From positions 436,001 through 500,000 of the forward strand of contig JAJEKV010000062.1 in NCBI GenBank assembly GCA_021234155.1: a stretch of DNA of 64,000 nucleotides. The letters are read 5' to 3'. The translations under genes and the position numbers were made by a program. Positions 51,475 through 60,598 of this stretch are shown here, one piece after another. A model generated the notes under the pieces. It ran no database searches. It was not told the origin of the DNA and saw only the letters and a program-made list of their open reading frames with translations. This DNA comes from Isoetes taiwanensis. Taxonomy: Eukaryota > Streptophyta > Lycopodiopsida > Isoetales > Isoetaceae. Every line of letters begins with the position of its first letter. Position 1 is the stretch's first letter.

Positions 51475-51805
51475 TTTTTTGTGGGTGGTGCTGTTTATTT
51501 CCACTGTGATAGTGACACACATTTCTATTTCTCATGTTTCCTTCCGCCCGCTGGGTGACGCTTTTTCTCCACCCTCCTGGTGATGCTGTTTATTTCCACC
51601 TCAAGGGTGACGCATATTTCTTTTTACATGATTGTTATCCACCCGTTGGGTGACGCTTTTCTCCACCCTATGGGTGATGCTATCTCCACCTGCGGGTGAT
51701 GCTGTTTATTTCCACCTCGAGGGTGACGGATATTTCTTTTTACGTAATTGTTGTCCACCCATTGGGTGATGTTGTTCTCCACCCTATTTGGGTGATGCTC
51801 TCCTT
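51475..51805. repeat. CCACCC/GGGTGACGC stem-loop minisatellite, long array
   Basis: About eight units alternate between forms such as CCACCCTCCTGGTGATGCTG, CCACCTCAAGGGTGACGCAT, CCACCCGTTGGGTGACGCTT and CCACCCTATGGGTGATGCTA. Each unit can fold as CCACCC-NNN-GGGTG, and the loop bases vary freely while the arms are kept. Confidence 0.8.
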
Positions 51806-51957
51806 TTTTCTGCTACATGTTGGATTTTCTCTAATCATTCACGGGTGTTTTTTAGAGTTCTTTGTGTTGCTTGCAGGTTTTATGCCATCGGCTTATAGTT
51901 GAGGAAGTTCTCTGGTAGTCGGCCGGTTTTGTGTCTCTTGCGAGTCCCTTCCCAGAA

Positions 51958-52085
51958 TAGCATCGATCCGAGCCATCGGATCGCCATTCTGGGAAGGGAC
52001 GAGCTACTATATAAGACTCTTTCCTCTTTCGGACTGGTTATCGACGTCTTCTCACAGTAGCTCTTCTTCTATTCTCGTTGCTTCC
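51958..52085 (+). promoter_or_regulatory. Retroelement TATA module, copy 3
   Basis: Same 125-bp module as 44036-44160 with very few differences; TATATAAGACTC near 52009. The leader hairpin (copy D) lies 240 bp downstream on the same strand, so it would be in the transcript. Confidence 0.78.
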
Positions 52086-52249
52086 CTCCCTTCCCGCCCT
52101 GCTGTGTGGGGGCATGAGTTTGCTTTTCTCTAACCATTCACGGGTGCTTTTTAGGGGTTCTTTGTGTTGCTTGCAGGCTTCCGCTGGCTTCTGGGGTCCT
52201 ACTATATTTTGTGTTCGCCATCAACCCATCTCCTTTGGTTTTCCAGGCA

Positions 52250-52327
52250 GGCGACCATTTCTCATTAGGGTTTTCCTCGAAAACCCGAAAGGGCGGGGTT
52301 TTTTTATCCCGATGAGAAGTTGTCGCC
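52250..52327 (+). repeat. Leader hairpin module, copy D
   Basis: Nested pairing: GGCGAC (52250-52255) with GTCGCC (52322-52327); TTCTCAT (52259-52265) with ATGAGAA (52312-52318); GGG with CCC; and inside these AAACCC with GGGTTT around GAAAGGGCG. Alternative local stem: GGGTTTTC-CTC-GAAAACCC. Best formed of the four copies. Confidence 0.75.
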
Positions 52328-52641
52328 ATTACCCTTTTATATTGCCTGTGCACATTTCTTTTTACGGGTCGGCCGGTTTTGTGTCTCTTGCGAGTCCCTT
52401 CCCAGAATTTGGTGCGTTGTTGTTTTGTTTCACTTTTTGAAGGTTTTAGGAGTTTGTCATTTCAAGTGATGCCTCATGTTGATATAAGTTAGACTTGATG
52501 TTTATTCCTATTCCTATAGGTTTGTTGCAGAATTAAAGCTACGCTAGAGTTACCCAGCAGGACATAACTCTTTGATTACCAGATGCACAACAAGCCCCAA
52601 ACTTTTTCTGTTTTTTTGAATGCCCACCTACTGCAATAAAC

Positions 52642-52878
52642 TTTTTTTTGATTGAAGGATGGTATTATATTTATATTATAAAGGAGAACAAAAATGACTA
52701 CTTGTATGGGGAGTGTCCACCCAAAAAAAACCTCCATGAAAGTGAATCCGGAAAGTGGGGGTTTAACTAAAATTCTATGACACCCAAAGATGTCAAACAA
52801 GGAAGGAAATAACTATAAGTATAACAGTTTTCTGCCTAAAGGTTATAAACCAAAGCCAAAAACTCTGAAATAAGAGTG
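52642..52878 (-). mobile_element. LINE 3'-end insertion with 16-bp target duplication
   Basis: ACCTACTGCAATAAAC lies on both sides (52626-52641 and 52879-52894). The insert begins with a T run on the plus strand (poly-A tail of a minus-strand copy) and carries LINE-like 3' untranslated sequence. No coding sequence remains. Confidence 0.78.
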
Positions 52879-52894
52879 ACCTACTGCAATAAAC

Positions 52895-54240
52895 ATTAAG
52901 CTTCTTTTGCATCATCAAATGTTCTGTCAATGTAATCATTCCATCAATTGGTGGTGCCAAAGTTCCTCTTCATAAGTAAGCAAGCAATTGAGGGATCTGT
53001 TTGTTTGTCAATAATTCTTCAAAGACTTATTGGTTGGAAGTTATACAAACCCAAGTGTGCATAGAGAATTATCTATCAGAACTTCAGTTAACCTATTTGT
53101 TGCATCGAAAACAGTATTGGATGTTTCTAGAGTTTGAATCATTGTCGAATTTTGCAACCAACCTTACTTTGTAATAGATTTTGAGGCCTAATATAAGACT
53201 TAACAGGTTGGAGATATTCTTGAATGTGTTTGAGCCCCTTATCTCCAAATTTTGTTTATGTGATGTAGCTACATGGACTGCAACCATCATATAATTTTTA
53301 TACGATCAATTTTGGAAACAAATATAACTTGCTCAGTAAGTTGAACTAGCAACTATTATTCAACCAATTCATTAGTTGACCAATTAAAAATAATTTATAA
53401 AATCCACATAATTCCTTAAATTGGGCATTACTTTGAGCTCAAATTTGCGCTTATGGGGCCATTTATTTTTGCATAATTTAGAATAGAAACAGGTCTTTTG
53501 CATTGCCTCATATAAGGAACAATGTGTTTTTGCATTGCTTATATAAGCAACAATGTGTTTTAATTGAAAATTAGTGCGAGGTGAACTTATAATTTTATTA
53601 TTGGAGGAACATTGTGATGTTGTTAGCATAAAAAGTAAAAAAAAAAATGTCACCCACCACCAATATTAAGATTTGTCACATCTAGAACAAAACGTGGAGC
53701 AGTCATAAGTTATACATTGCTAATGATTGGTGTTCATACATTTAGATTCAGGTTGTGGCATGTATATAATGCAATGTCAATAGCATACCAGTTGATGTTT
53801 TAGATGTAGATTTGTCCATGATATGACCCCATAAATGCACTACAAGGTATGTATCCATTCCATTGTACCTATGGATCCTATCCCATTCCACCCTAGAATT
53901 TTATTCTGCCCTAATCCATTACATTTAGGCACTCTCTTATCTACACAATCTGTTATACTAACCAGTTAATTCCACCTAAGCACTCCATGCTCATACCACA
54001 TGCATAGGGTTTACAGTTTTAGGGTCTAGAGTTTAGAGTTAGTTCAAGGATTTATCACATCATTAACCTTGAAGAACTGAAAGGATGTAACATGAATGGA
54101 GCATGCAATGCTGCCATGTCATCATATGCAAATGCAGGTTAGGGTTTGGGATGTGTGTTTAGATAGCATAACATTTAGAGAAGGAGACAATTCCAATGGT
54201 GGATTTGCCAAATTCTATTTTCTTATTGGAATTTGGTTCT
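52895..54240. other. AT-rich non-coding stretch
   Basis: No gene supported. ORFs 53093-53290 and 53384-53653 (-) have no recognisable domain. Confidence 0.35.
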
Positions 54241-55096
54241 AAGATTGGGTTTTATTTAGGGATGCCCTTACTCGGGGTAAGTAGTTGGCGAGCTCCCTAG
54301 GACGAGCCAGTTCCACATCCTATGTAAGAGCCTCCTGGGGGAACCCTCTCCCATGTAATGGCCGGGGAGGGAAAGTTTCAGTCATCCAATGGTCGGTTGG
54401 TAGGAGCCACATGGTGCAACCACAGGCATACGAGTCAATGACGTCTTTGGTCGTTTGGCTAATGTTTGGGGTCTGGGTTCGGGAACTCCTGCAAGACAGC
54501 CCTCTGTGAAGACCCTTGGATCAAACAAGAGAATCCGGTAGCTGTGTCACGCGGGATTTGCAAAAGAAACAAAGGTAACGGAAAAGAGAAAAACCAAAAG
54601 AAGACAATGAGAACACAATGATGAGAACAAAACTCCTTGATATCAATGATGATACATGAACTCTCGCAATAGAGAGAAACAAAAAATGGAGACAAGACCA
54701 AAAACTCATCTAAAAACTCGAGTGCTAGCTCTACTCATATATATAGTACAATGGCCTCTGGCCCAATATAGACACTTTGTCAGATCTCGGTGCCGACTCT
54801 TGGAAGGAGGCCTGATTTCGAGGAATCTTTGGTGCCTCTTGAAATGCCTGAAATCACGCTGACGCTGACGCTGACGACCCGTCACTTGTCTGTTCTCTGC
54901 CTCTTCTTTGGCACGGGCGTGGTCTGCTGCTTAGTCTGCTGCTTGGTCTTCTGCTGGGCTTTTGACGACTGACCTGGACCTGACTGTGGCTCCTTGTTCT
55001 TGACCTGGTCCTCCGTGTGCATGAATAGTCCGCCAGACGCATGCAGGACTAACACTTCCCCACCAAACGACACCGGGGAGAAGAAAAGGGGAAACT
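54241..55096. other. 3' flank of the large Ty3 element
   Basis: Beyond ORF4 the minus strand reads a short basic, Gln/Lys-rich tail (QQKTKQQTKQQTTPVPKKRQ) in the frame 54882-55073, without an ATG. A (CTGACG)3-4 microsatellite lies near 54858-54880. This region may include the 3' LTR, but I found no matching copy at the other end of the element. Confidence 0.35.
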
Positions 55097-55747
55097 TTAC
55101 GATGGGAACCCAAGAAGTTTGAAATTCATCCCGGGCGTGGTGGAGGATCTGGGGCCATTATGATAGTGTCCAATGAGATCTTGGCCTGCCTGGAGAGCTT
55201 CAGAAGTGTGGAGACCGATGGCTGGATGAGCGTCAATGAGAAAACCAGAGTGCACCATTTCTTCAAGGGTACGGTGTGCTTCAGCAGGGACAAACTGGCA
55301 TTCCATGAGAAGGCAGGTCTGGAGACCAAAGGTACTGACACTGGCATTCGGGTTGCAATAATAAATAGGACGTTGTCGGGCTAGAGAACTCAGCAGAAAG
55401 CACTTTAAGGCAGCGCAAAAACCTGCTTGGCAGTGAACAGATGGATCTGGGGAAGTGGCAGCATGTGCCAAAAAGAGATCAAGGCCTGAGACAGCATGTG
55501 TGGGTGTCTCCCAACCTCGGGCATTAGGGATGTAGATCCAGTTTTCGGTGTGGTCCAAGGTAGCACCATTCTCCCAATTAGAGCGTCGAACAAAACGTGG
55601 ATCCCAGCGGAGATCCGTGGAGATCTGAGGAGGAGTCCACCCAGTGTGGCCTTCCAGGACCTTAGTCCAAAAGGGAAGACGCCAATCCGAGGTGAGATAC
55701 CTGGGGCGTGCAGGTGCACCTAATGAAGCATACAGAGAGTGAGCCAT
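55097..55747 (-). CDS. ORF4: unknown 216-aa protein downstream of ORF3
   Basis: An intact 216-aa frame from ATG 55747, starting only 32 nt after the ORF3 stop. It is rich in W, H, P and C, with no membrane segment and no motif I recognise (WRLPFWTKVLEGHTGW near residue 23; FCAALKCFLLSSL near 108; LEEMVHSGFLIDAHP near 160). Same strand as ORF3 and the gag-pol genes, so it could be the last gene of a polycistronic element transcript. GC content is higher than in the surroundings, like the rest of this element. It could alternatively be a captured host fragment. Function unknown. Confidence 0.55.
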   Translation of the reverse strand: MAHSLYASLGAPARPRYLTSDWRLPFWTKVLEGHTGWTPPQISTDLRWDPRFVRRSNWENGATLDHTENWIYIPNARGWETPTHAVSGLDLFLAHAATSPDPSVHCQAGFCAALKCFLLSSLARQRPIYYCNPNASVSTFGLQTCLLMECQFVPAEAHRTLEEMVHSGFLIDAHPAIGLHTSEALQAGQDLIGHYHNGPRSSTTPGMNFKLLGFPS

Positions 55748-55779
55748 GCCCGTGGGCGTGTGGGCGTGGGCTGCTGGGC

Positions 55780-58098
55780 CTACTCTCTGAATTCACGAAC
55801 AAGGTCTGCATCCGGAGCACGGCACCACTGTTCCCAATCTGAATCGGAGATGGTATAGACTGGAGGATTAACCCAACCCGTGGGTATAGTCTTACTGTCC
55901 AGAAGGGCACGCAGGGAGTTGTAGCCACCCAGATGCTGCATATAAATTTGTGCAAACGAAAGATCCTCAGGATGGGCTAAATTCTTCTGCACCTGTTCCA
56001 GCGTCTCAGCTTGCCATAGAGGTAGGTGATGAGCAAGCTCAGGCATGTACTCAGTGCATAGAGTGTTGGACTGAGCTGGATCCTGTAAATACGGATTGTT
56101 TTCTAATAACAACCAGTGAGCATGAGGGTTGCTCTGGAAAATGCGATAGGCCTCATCTCTGAATTTATCTCGTGTATCAGCCAGATAGAAATCATGAAAA
56201 ATATAAGCCATAGGCTGAACAACATGGAAGATGACCAAATCAGAATCCTCACAGTGGATTTGATCAAAGACTAAGAGGGCACAGAGTAAGCCTTTGTCTT
56301 CAACGGAAAGGTCCCGCCAGATCCTGAGAAAATCTGCGCTGCCCAGGGGCTGCTTATTAATCTTGCCGTTTGCCAAGTACCACTTGAGAAGAAGAAGGTG
56401 GCGTCGGACGACCACATAATCCAGATAACTGGAAGGGGTACAGAAGTCCATAGGAATGCGGAGAGCAATATCAATATAGACCTCATGTTGACTCTGGGCT
56501 TCTTTCGCGGATTGAACAGCTTGCTTGAGTTGATGCTCTAAGTCTCTGATCCGATCATCTTTGTCAGCAAGAAGACGGGACTGATCACGGAATTTCCGGT
56601 GAGAGAGTGTGGCCTGTGAAGATGAAGGCACTTTAGTAGAGCTTTGAAGCCGAAGAGTGGCAATTTCTGCGTCATCAATGATCTTCTGCCTCTGAGCATC
56701 AGTGAGTTGAGCCTGGAGAGGCGTGAGTTGATTGTGCAGCGTGGAAAGCTGGTCTTCGAGAGAAGAGATGTGCATATTGCGCTCAGCAAGTTCTTGGACC
56801 TGGTTGGTGTAATTCTGAGAAAGCTCCGTGTACATGGTTTGGAGTTCTGCAAGGGCTTTATCCTTGTCTGCAAGGAGTTGATCCTTATCCTTGTTGGTAG
56901 CCAATAATTCCTGAATAGTGGACTGTAACTGAGCCTGTTGATCAGCGAGCATGCTAGTCTGGTCCTGTTCAGCCTTTAGAGATTCACGGGCCTGTAAAAG
57001 AGCCTCATGCTTTTGTTGAAGATTATCTTCAAGAGATTGAATCTTGACGGTGGCAGCCTGGAAATCTCGATGAAGTGCTTCCGTGGTCTCCATGTAACCT
57101 TGAATGCCATTCATCAAAGTTTCCTGAGAGTCTTGAAGCTCGAGGATGACAGCTTGGACATCCTGTTGATATTGATACAAGGCCTGTCTGGATGGTGGAG
57201 GTGCTGGGCCCTGTTGGCGATTAGACTGTGGCGTCTGAGAAACATGATGAGATTTGGAGTGCGTGGTTTCCGTGGATGAAGAGGAGACAGAAATAGGTTT
57301 TTCTTGATTTTGATCGTGACCAGGAGAAGGACGAGGGCGCGAAGTCTCAGCCTGGTGGTTAACAGGAATGGGATTGGAGGGTTGGCGGGTGGATGCTTGA
57401 GAAGTAGCATGCTGAGTGGAGGGGGAACCTGGACTGGGTATAGGGACACAATGGATGATGGCTTGGAGGTGAGCACCTATGGTAGTTTCATGACCCGACG
57501 AAGGGGATGCTCTGATGCGATCAATTTCATGAAGGAGGCGTAAAAACAAAATTTGGGGCCAATCAATAGAGTGAGTGGAGTGGATTGCCAAGATGACAAC
57601 GTTGAAAAACTGCTTATTGATATGTGTGTTCTTGATAGAATACCCATAGAATTTTCGCCACAGAAATTTGACAAAAGTATCATGGGACTTGGCAATGTTC
57701 GTGAGACGATGAATGTTTGCCTGATAAGGAGGTTGGCCATATTGTGCGACATCCTGTTCCTGTAAAACAACCCAAGACAAAGAAGGTCTGCAAAGAGGTA
57801 ACTGGAATACCTGAGAAAGAAGACTAGGAGTGAATAAAATATCTGTTTGATCGACTCTGGTGGCATAACCCGCTGTGGTGTTGACCATGTGAGCAACAAA
57901 CTGGCGGAGTTGGTGCGGATTTGGGGCAGGGAGTTCCTGCCTAGAGAATTCATACAGCCTGTGGTGTTCTGCAACAGCGCGACTTGGACCTTCCAGAGCA
58001 TCGCGAAAGGTGGGAGTGGAAAAATTAACAGACTCAAAAAGAGCCAGATCCCGTGGAGCAGTATCTTGAAGAGTAGGGAATTTTGGTGAAACAGCCAT
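55780..58098 (-). CDS. ORF3: 772-aa coiled-coil protein, retroelement-associated
   Basis: An intact frame; the first ATG is 58098 (a longer frame would need TTG), giving 772 aa. Residues about 60-230 have the layout of the plant-mobile or putative plant transposon domain often carried by plant Ty3 elements: TDILFTPSLLSQVFQLPL, then a W-rich block, then HINKQFFNVVILAIHSTHSI. A Pro/Ser/Gln-rich linker follows (about 230-300), then a long coiled coil (about 304-533, heptads of L/Q/E with KDKDQLLADKDKALAEL), then a helical C-terminal domain (about 545-770). It lies downstream of integrase on the same strand, the place for additional ORFs (aORFs) in plant Ty3 elements. It could be a structural or gag-like protein. 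The domain match is by eye and uncertain. Confidence 0.6.
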   Translation of the reverse strand: MAVSPKFPTLQDTAPRDLALFESVNFSTPTFRDALEGPSRAVAEHHRLYEFSRQELPAPNPHQLRQFVAHMVNTTAGYATRVDQTDILFTPSLLSQVFQLPLCRPSLSWVVLQEQDVAQYGQPPYQANIHRLTNIAKSHDTFVKFLWRKFYGYSIKNTHINKQFFNVVILAIHSTHSIDWPQILFLRLLHEIDRIRASPSSGHETTIGAHLQAIIHCVPIPSPGSPSTQHATSQASTRQPSNPIPVNHQAETSRPRPSPGHDQNQEKPISVSSSSTETTHSKSHHVSQTPQSNRQQGPAPPPSRQALYQYQQDVQAVILELQDSQETLMNGIQGYMETTEALHRDFQAATVKIQSLEDNLQQKHEALLQARESLKAEQDQTSMLADQQAQLQSTIQELLATNKDKDQLLADKDKALAELQTMYTELSQNYTNQVQELAERNMHISSLEDQLSTLHNQLTPLQAQLTDAQRQKIIDDAEIATLRLQSSTKVPSSSQATLSHRKFRDQSRLLADKDDRIRDLEHQLKQAVQSAKEAQSQHEVYIDIALRIPMDFCTPSSYLDYVVVRRHLLLLKWYLANGKINKQPLGSADFLRIWRDLSVEDKGLLCALLVFDQIHCEDSDLVIFHVVQPMAYIFHDFYLADTRDKFRDEAYRIFQSNPHAHWLLLENNPYLQDPAQSNTLCTEYMPELAHHLPLWQAETLEQVQKNLAHPEDLSFAQIYMQHLGGYNSLRALLDSKTIPTGWVNPPVYTISDSDWEQWCRAPDADLVREFRE

Positions 58099-58560
58099 GG
58101 CAAGAGATGAAGGAAGGAAGCGCAAGAGCGGATTGAAAGAAGCCGGAGGGCGGAGAGCGGAAGACGAAAACAAAGAAAGGCGAAAAGGTATTAGGGCACA
58201 CGGCTGTGGCGAAAGGGCATGATGAGTAGGAAAAAGGGGCCGTTGATGGGGCCAGGTGGCAACAGATCGGAAGGGGACGATTGAGAGGCAAAATTTTGGC
58301 TAAGTCCCAGAGTAGTGAAGGGAAGGCAGATGAAGGCGGAGATAAGTCGTGAAGGAACGGTAGGATTTGACAGTTGGGTGAAGGTACAAATAATAATGAC
58401 TGACAGACGTAAAAGGAAGGGATGGCAATTAATGCAGGCAACTCGAAGTGGGATATCATAAAGGAGAATGTGTCAGACAGGACCATGGCTAGATATGCGG
58501 CGGGAGAAGAGATTCTGGATTTAGAAATAGCCTTGCATTGCAACCACGTTAGCAATTTTG

Positions 58561-58605
58561 TGATTGGTCCACGTCGGCAGAGCTCCAAGCGGTTGGGCTA
58601 TATAA
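58561..58605 (+). promoter_or_regulatory. Plus-strand CCAAT-like and TATA promoter inside the Ty3 element
   Basis: GATTGGTCC (inverted CCAAT) at 58562 and TATATAA at 58599-58605 in GGGCTATATAAGACGAG, 40 bp before a small plus-strand ORF. Opposite in direction to the surrounding element genes. Confidence 0.5.
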
Positions 58606-58644
58606 GACGAGCAGTGGTCGAAGCTGAGACACCAGTTCGTGAGC

Positions 58645-58824
58645 ATGAATGATGAATATACTATGCCGACTAGTTGGCAGGAATGGATCACTTGCAAGAT
58701 GAACGCGATGGACCTCTGGAAATGTCGCAACCGCGGCATCCGGATGGACGGCTGGTGTGGCACAATGGCGGAGCATCCTGACCCCAAGACTACTCCTATC
58801 GAGGTGGTAATTCACCTGCGCTAG
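58645..58824 (+). CDS. Small antisense ORF (59 aa), possible mini-gene
   Basis: ATG 58645 opens 59 codons to TAG 58822-58824, 40 bp downstream of a good TATA box. The protein is W-, M- and C-rich (MPTSWQEWITCKMNAMDLWK; GWCGTMAEHPDPKTTPIEVV). Reading past the TAG gives about 19 more sensible codons (EPEHCRYLVLRITSAPNPE) before the next stop, so the TAG may be a recent nonsense change or a read-through site. An AT-rich tail with AATATAATATAAATA (about 58970-58985) could serve polyadenylation. It lies between integrase and ORF3 on the opposite strand. Antisense extra ORFs are known from plant Ty3 elements; whether this one is made is unknown. Confidence 0.4.
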   Translation: MNDEYTMPTSWQEWITCKMNAMDLWKCRNRGIRMDGWCGTMAEHPDPKTTPIEVVIHLR

Positions 58825-59035
58825 GAGCCTGAGCACTGCCGCTACCTTGTGCTCCGCATCACCTCTGCTCCAAACCCGGAGTAGGGGTTCTTTTAACTTA
58901 GGATTTTGTAAATAGGGCTCTGCCCATAGCGGATGTATATGGGCAATGCCCACCTTTTGTTTTTCTCCACTAATATAATATAAATATGCTGCTTAGTCAC
59001 TATCTTCTGAGTCAGAAATTTGTGGTTGATCATGT

Positions 59036-59344
59036 CTAGCTAGGAGCACTTGTATCTTCTGTATGAAATTGTTTTAAGCGAAAGCCATTAACCAGTGTAG
59101 GTAATGGAGTGCCATCTAACTCGGCCAGCTTGAAAATACTTGGTTGAACAACTTGAATAATTTGATAAGGACCAAGCCACCTGAATTTTAACTTGCCCGG
59201 AAAATTTTTGTAACGAGAATCATAAAGTAAAACCAAATCACCTTCTTGGAATGTTTTTGTCTTGAGATGTTTGTCATGCAATGATTTCTGCAACTGTTGG
59301 CCATGAAGAACCCGAATATAAGCATCTCTTCTAAGTTCATCCAA
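59036..59344 (-). pseudogene. Integrase C-terminal domain
   Basis: QKSLHDKHLKTKTFQEGDLV, LLYDSRYKNFPGKLKFRWLG and PYQIIQVVQPSIFKLAELDG match the SH3-like GPF/Y-type C-terminal domain of Ty3 integrases. No chromodomain follows; the frame ends soon after. Confidence 0.85.
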
Positions 59345-59522
59345 CTGTTCAAGTTGATAAACCCGTTCTTTAAGAGCAGCAGGTGGATTATTTACTGTAG
59401 CAAGTTGAAAACGAAGAGTCGGAAGAATAAATTCAAGGGCATAAGAGCTTCTTGATCATAAACCAACTTGAAAGGAGTATGGCCAGTAGCAATTTTGAAA
59501 CTGGTGTTGTAAGCCCAAAGAA

Positions 59523-59909
59523 CTATAGCAGCTTGTCTTGCCAATCCGTGCGAGAGGCATCACAGATTTTCTTTAGAATAGTGATGAGAGTTTTGTTTGT
59601 ACTTTCTGCCAAACCATTCCCTTGAGGATAGTAAGGGGTACTCTTCCTGTGTTGGATATGAAGATAATCCGTCAGCTCCTTGATGGTATGATTGATAAAA
59701 TGAATGCCACGATCACTAACAAATTCCGTGGGACAACCAAAACGCGTAATGATGTGTGTGTACAAAACCTTGGCCGTGCTGGCTGCAGTGTTGTCCGGAA
59801 GTGCACAAGCTTCCGCCCATTTTGTAGCATAATCAGTGATGACCAGAATGTAGCGGGCACGGGTGTGCCACGCAGGTGATCCATGGGCCCCACAAAGTCC
59901 ATTCCCCAT
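59523..59909 (-). pseudogene. Integrase catalytic core
   Basis: YILVITDYATKWAEACALPD, FVSDRGIHFINHTIKELTDY and YYPQGNGLAESTNKTLITIL hold the D, D and E of the integrase active site. The frame is out of phase with the preceding zinc-finger part. Confidence 0.88.
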
Positions 59910-60583
59910 TTGCTGAAGGGAAGTGGCGTGGCGACCGACGTCAATGGAAGAGCGTCATGGGTCGTGGGCCATCCAACACGCTGACAGACGTCACACGTGC
60001 GAGCGTGAGCGTGGGCATCCTTGAAGAGCGTGGGCCAGAAGTATCCTGCCAGAAGAATTTTGCGTGCCGTGGTGTCACCACTGAAATGACCACCACCAAG
60101 CCCGTCATGGGCTTGTCGAACGATATCGGGCACCTCATGAGGAAGGGCACAACGACGGAGGACCATGTCTTTGCCTCGTTTGTATAGATGTCTCGCAACC
60201 ATGGTGTAGTCACGGACTTCATGGAGACACTGACGGCGGCGTGAGCAAAGCTTTTCTGGAGATAGCGTGGGATCTTCGCTTGGAAGAGCACCAGTGAGAA
60301 GATACTGCTGAAAGTTGTGGAACCAATGGGGCGTGGCTGTGACAAGGAACAGTTGAGCGTCTGGAAAGGCGTCAGAAACACCCGTGGAGGTGTCATCTGT
60401 GTGGATGCGTGAAAGGTAATCAGGCACCACATGAGACTTGCCTGCCTTATGAACGATTTCGAAGGGAGCGAATTCTTGCAGAAGAAGGATCCAACGAGCA
60501 ATTCTACCCGTGGGCGTGGCTTTGTTGATTAAGTAAAGAAGAGCTTGATGATCAACAAAGAACTTGATCTTGCTTCCCAACAA
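59672..60583 (-). pseudogene. RNase H end and integrase zinc-binding domain
   Basis: FFVDHQALLYLI and FEIVHKAGKSHVVPDYLSRI close RNase H. VRQAHDGLGGGHFSGDTTAR, then CDVCQ form the HHCC integrase finger, followed by FSKWGMDFVGP. The tail after about 59910 is out of frame. Confidence 0.88.
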
Positions 60584-60598
60584 ATAGTGACGGAAATG

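Larger units (their letters stand above)
51838..52410. repeat. Local duplication around TATA module copy 3
   Basis: GTCGGCCGGTTTTGTGTCTC, TTGCGAGTCCCTTCCCAGAA occurs at about 51920 and 52370. TTCACGGGTGYTTTTTAG with TTCTTTGTGTTGCTTGCAGG occurs at about 51838 and 52137. The segment between is a rearranged repeat of itself. Confidence 0.8.
58099..59035. other. Spacer between integrase and ORF3
   Basis: On the minus strand GTGGAGAAAAACAAAAGG near 58950-58967 is purine-rich and could be a polypurine tract. If so, the spacer contains the start of an LTR and ORF3 and ORF4 would belong to another element. The broken minus frame 58549-58953 is the shadow of the antisense mini-gene. Confidence 0.4.

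Noticed and set aside
54882-55073. 63-aa basic Gln/Lys-rich ORF after ORF4
   Set aside because: No ATG start and overlapping frames; probably a tail of ORF4 decay or 3' flank. Kept only as a note.
58549-58953. 134-aa minus-strand ORF between integrase and ORF3
   Set aside because: It overlaps the plus-strand mini-gene and its promoter, and lacks any pol or aORF motif.
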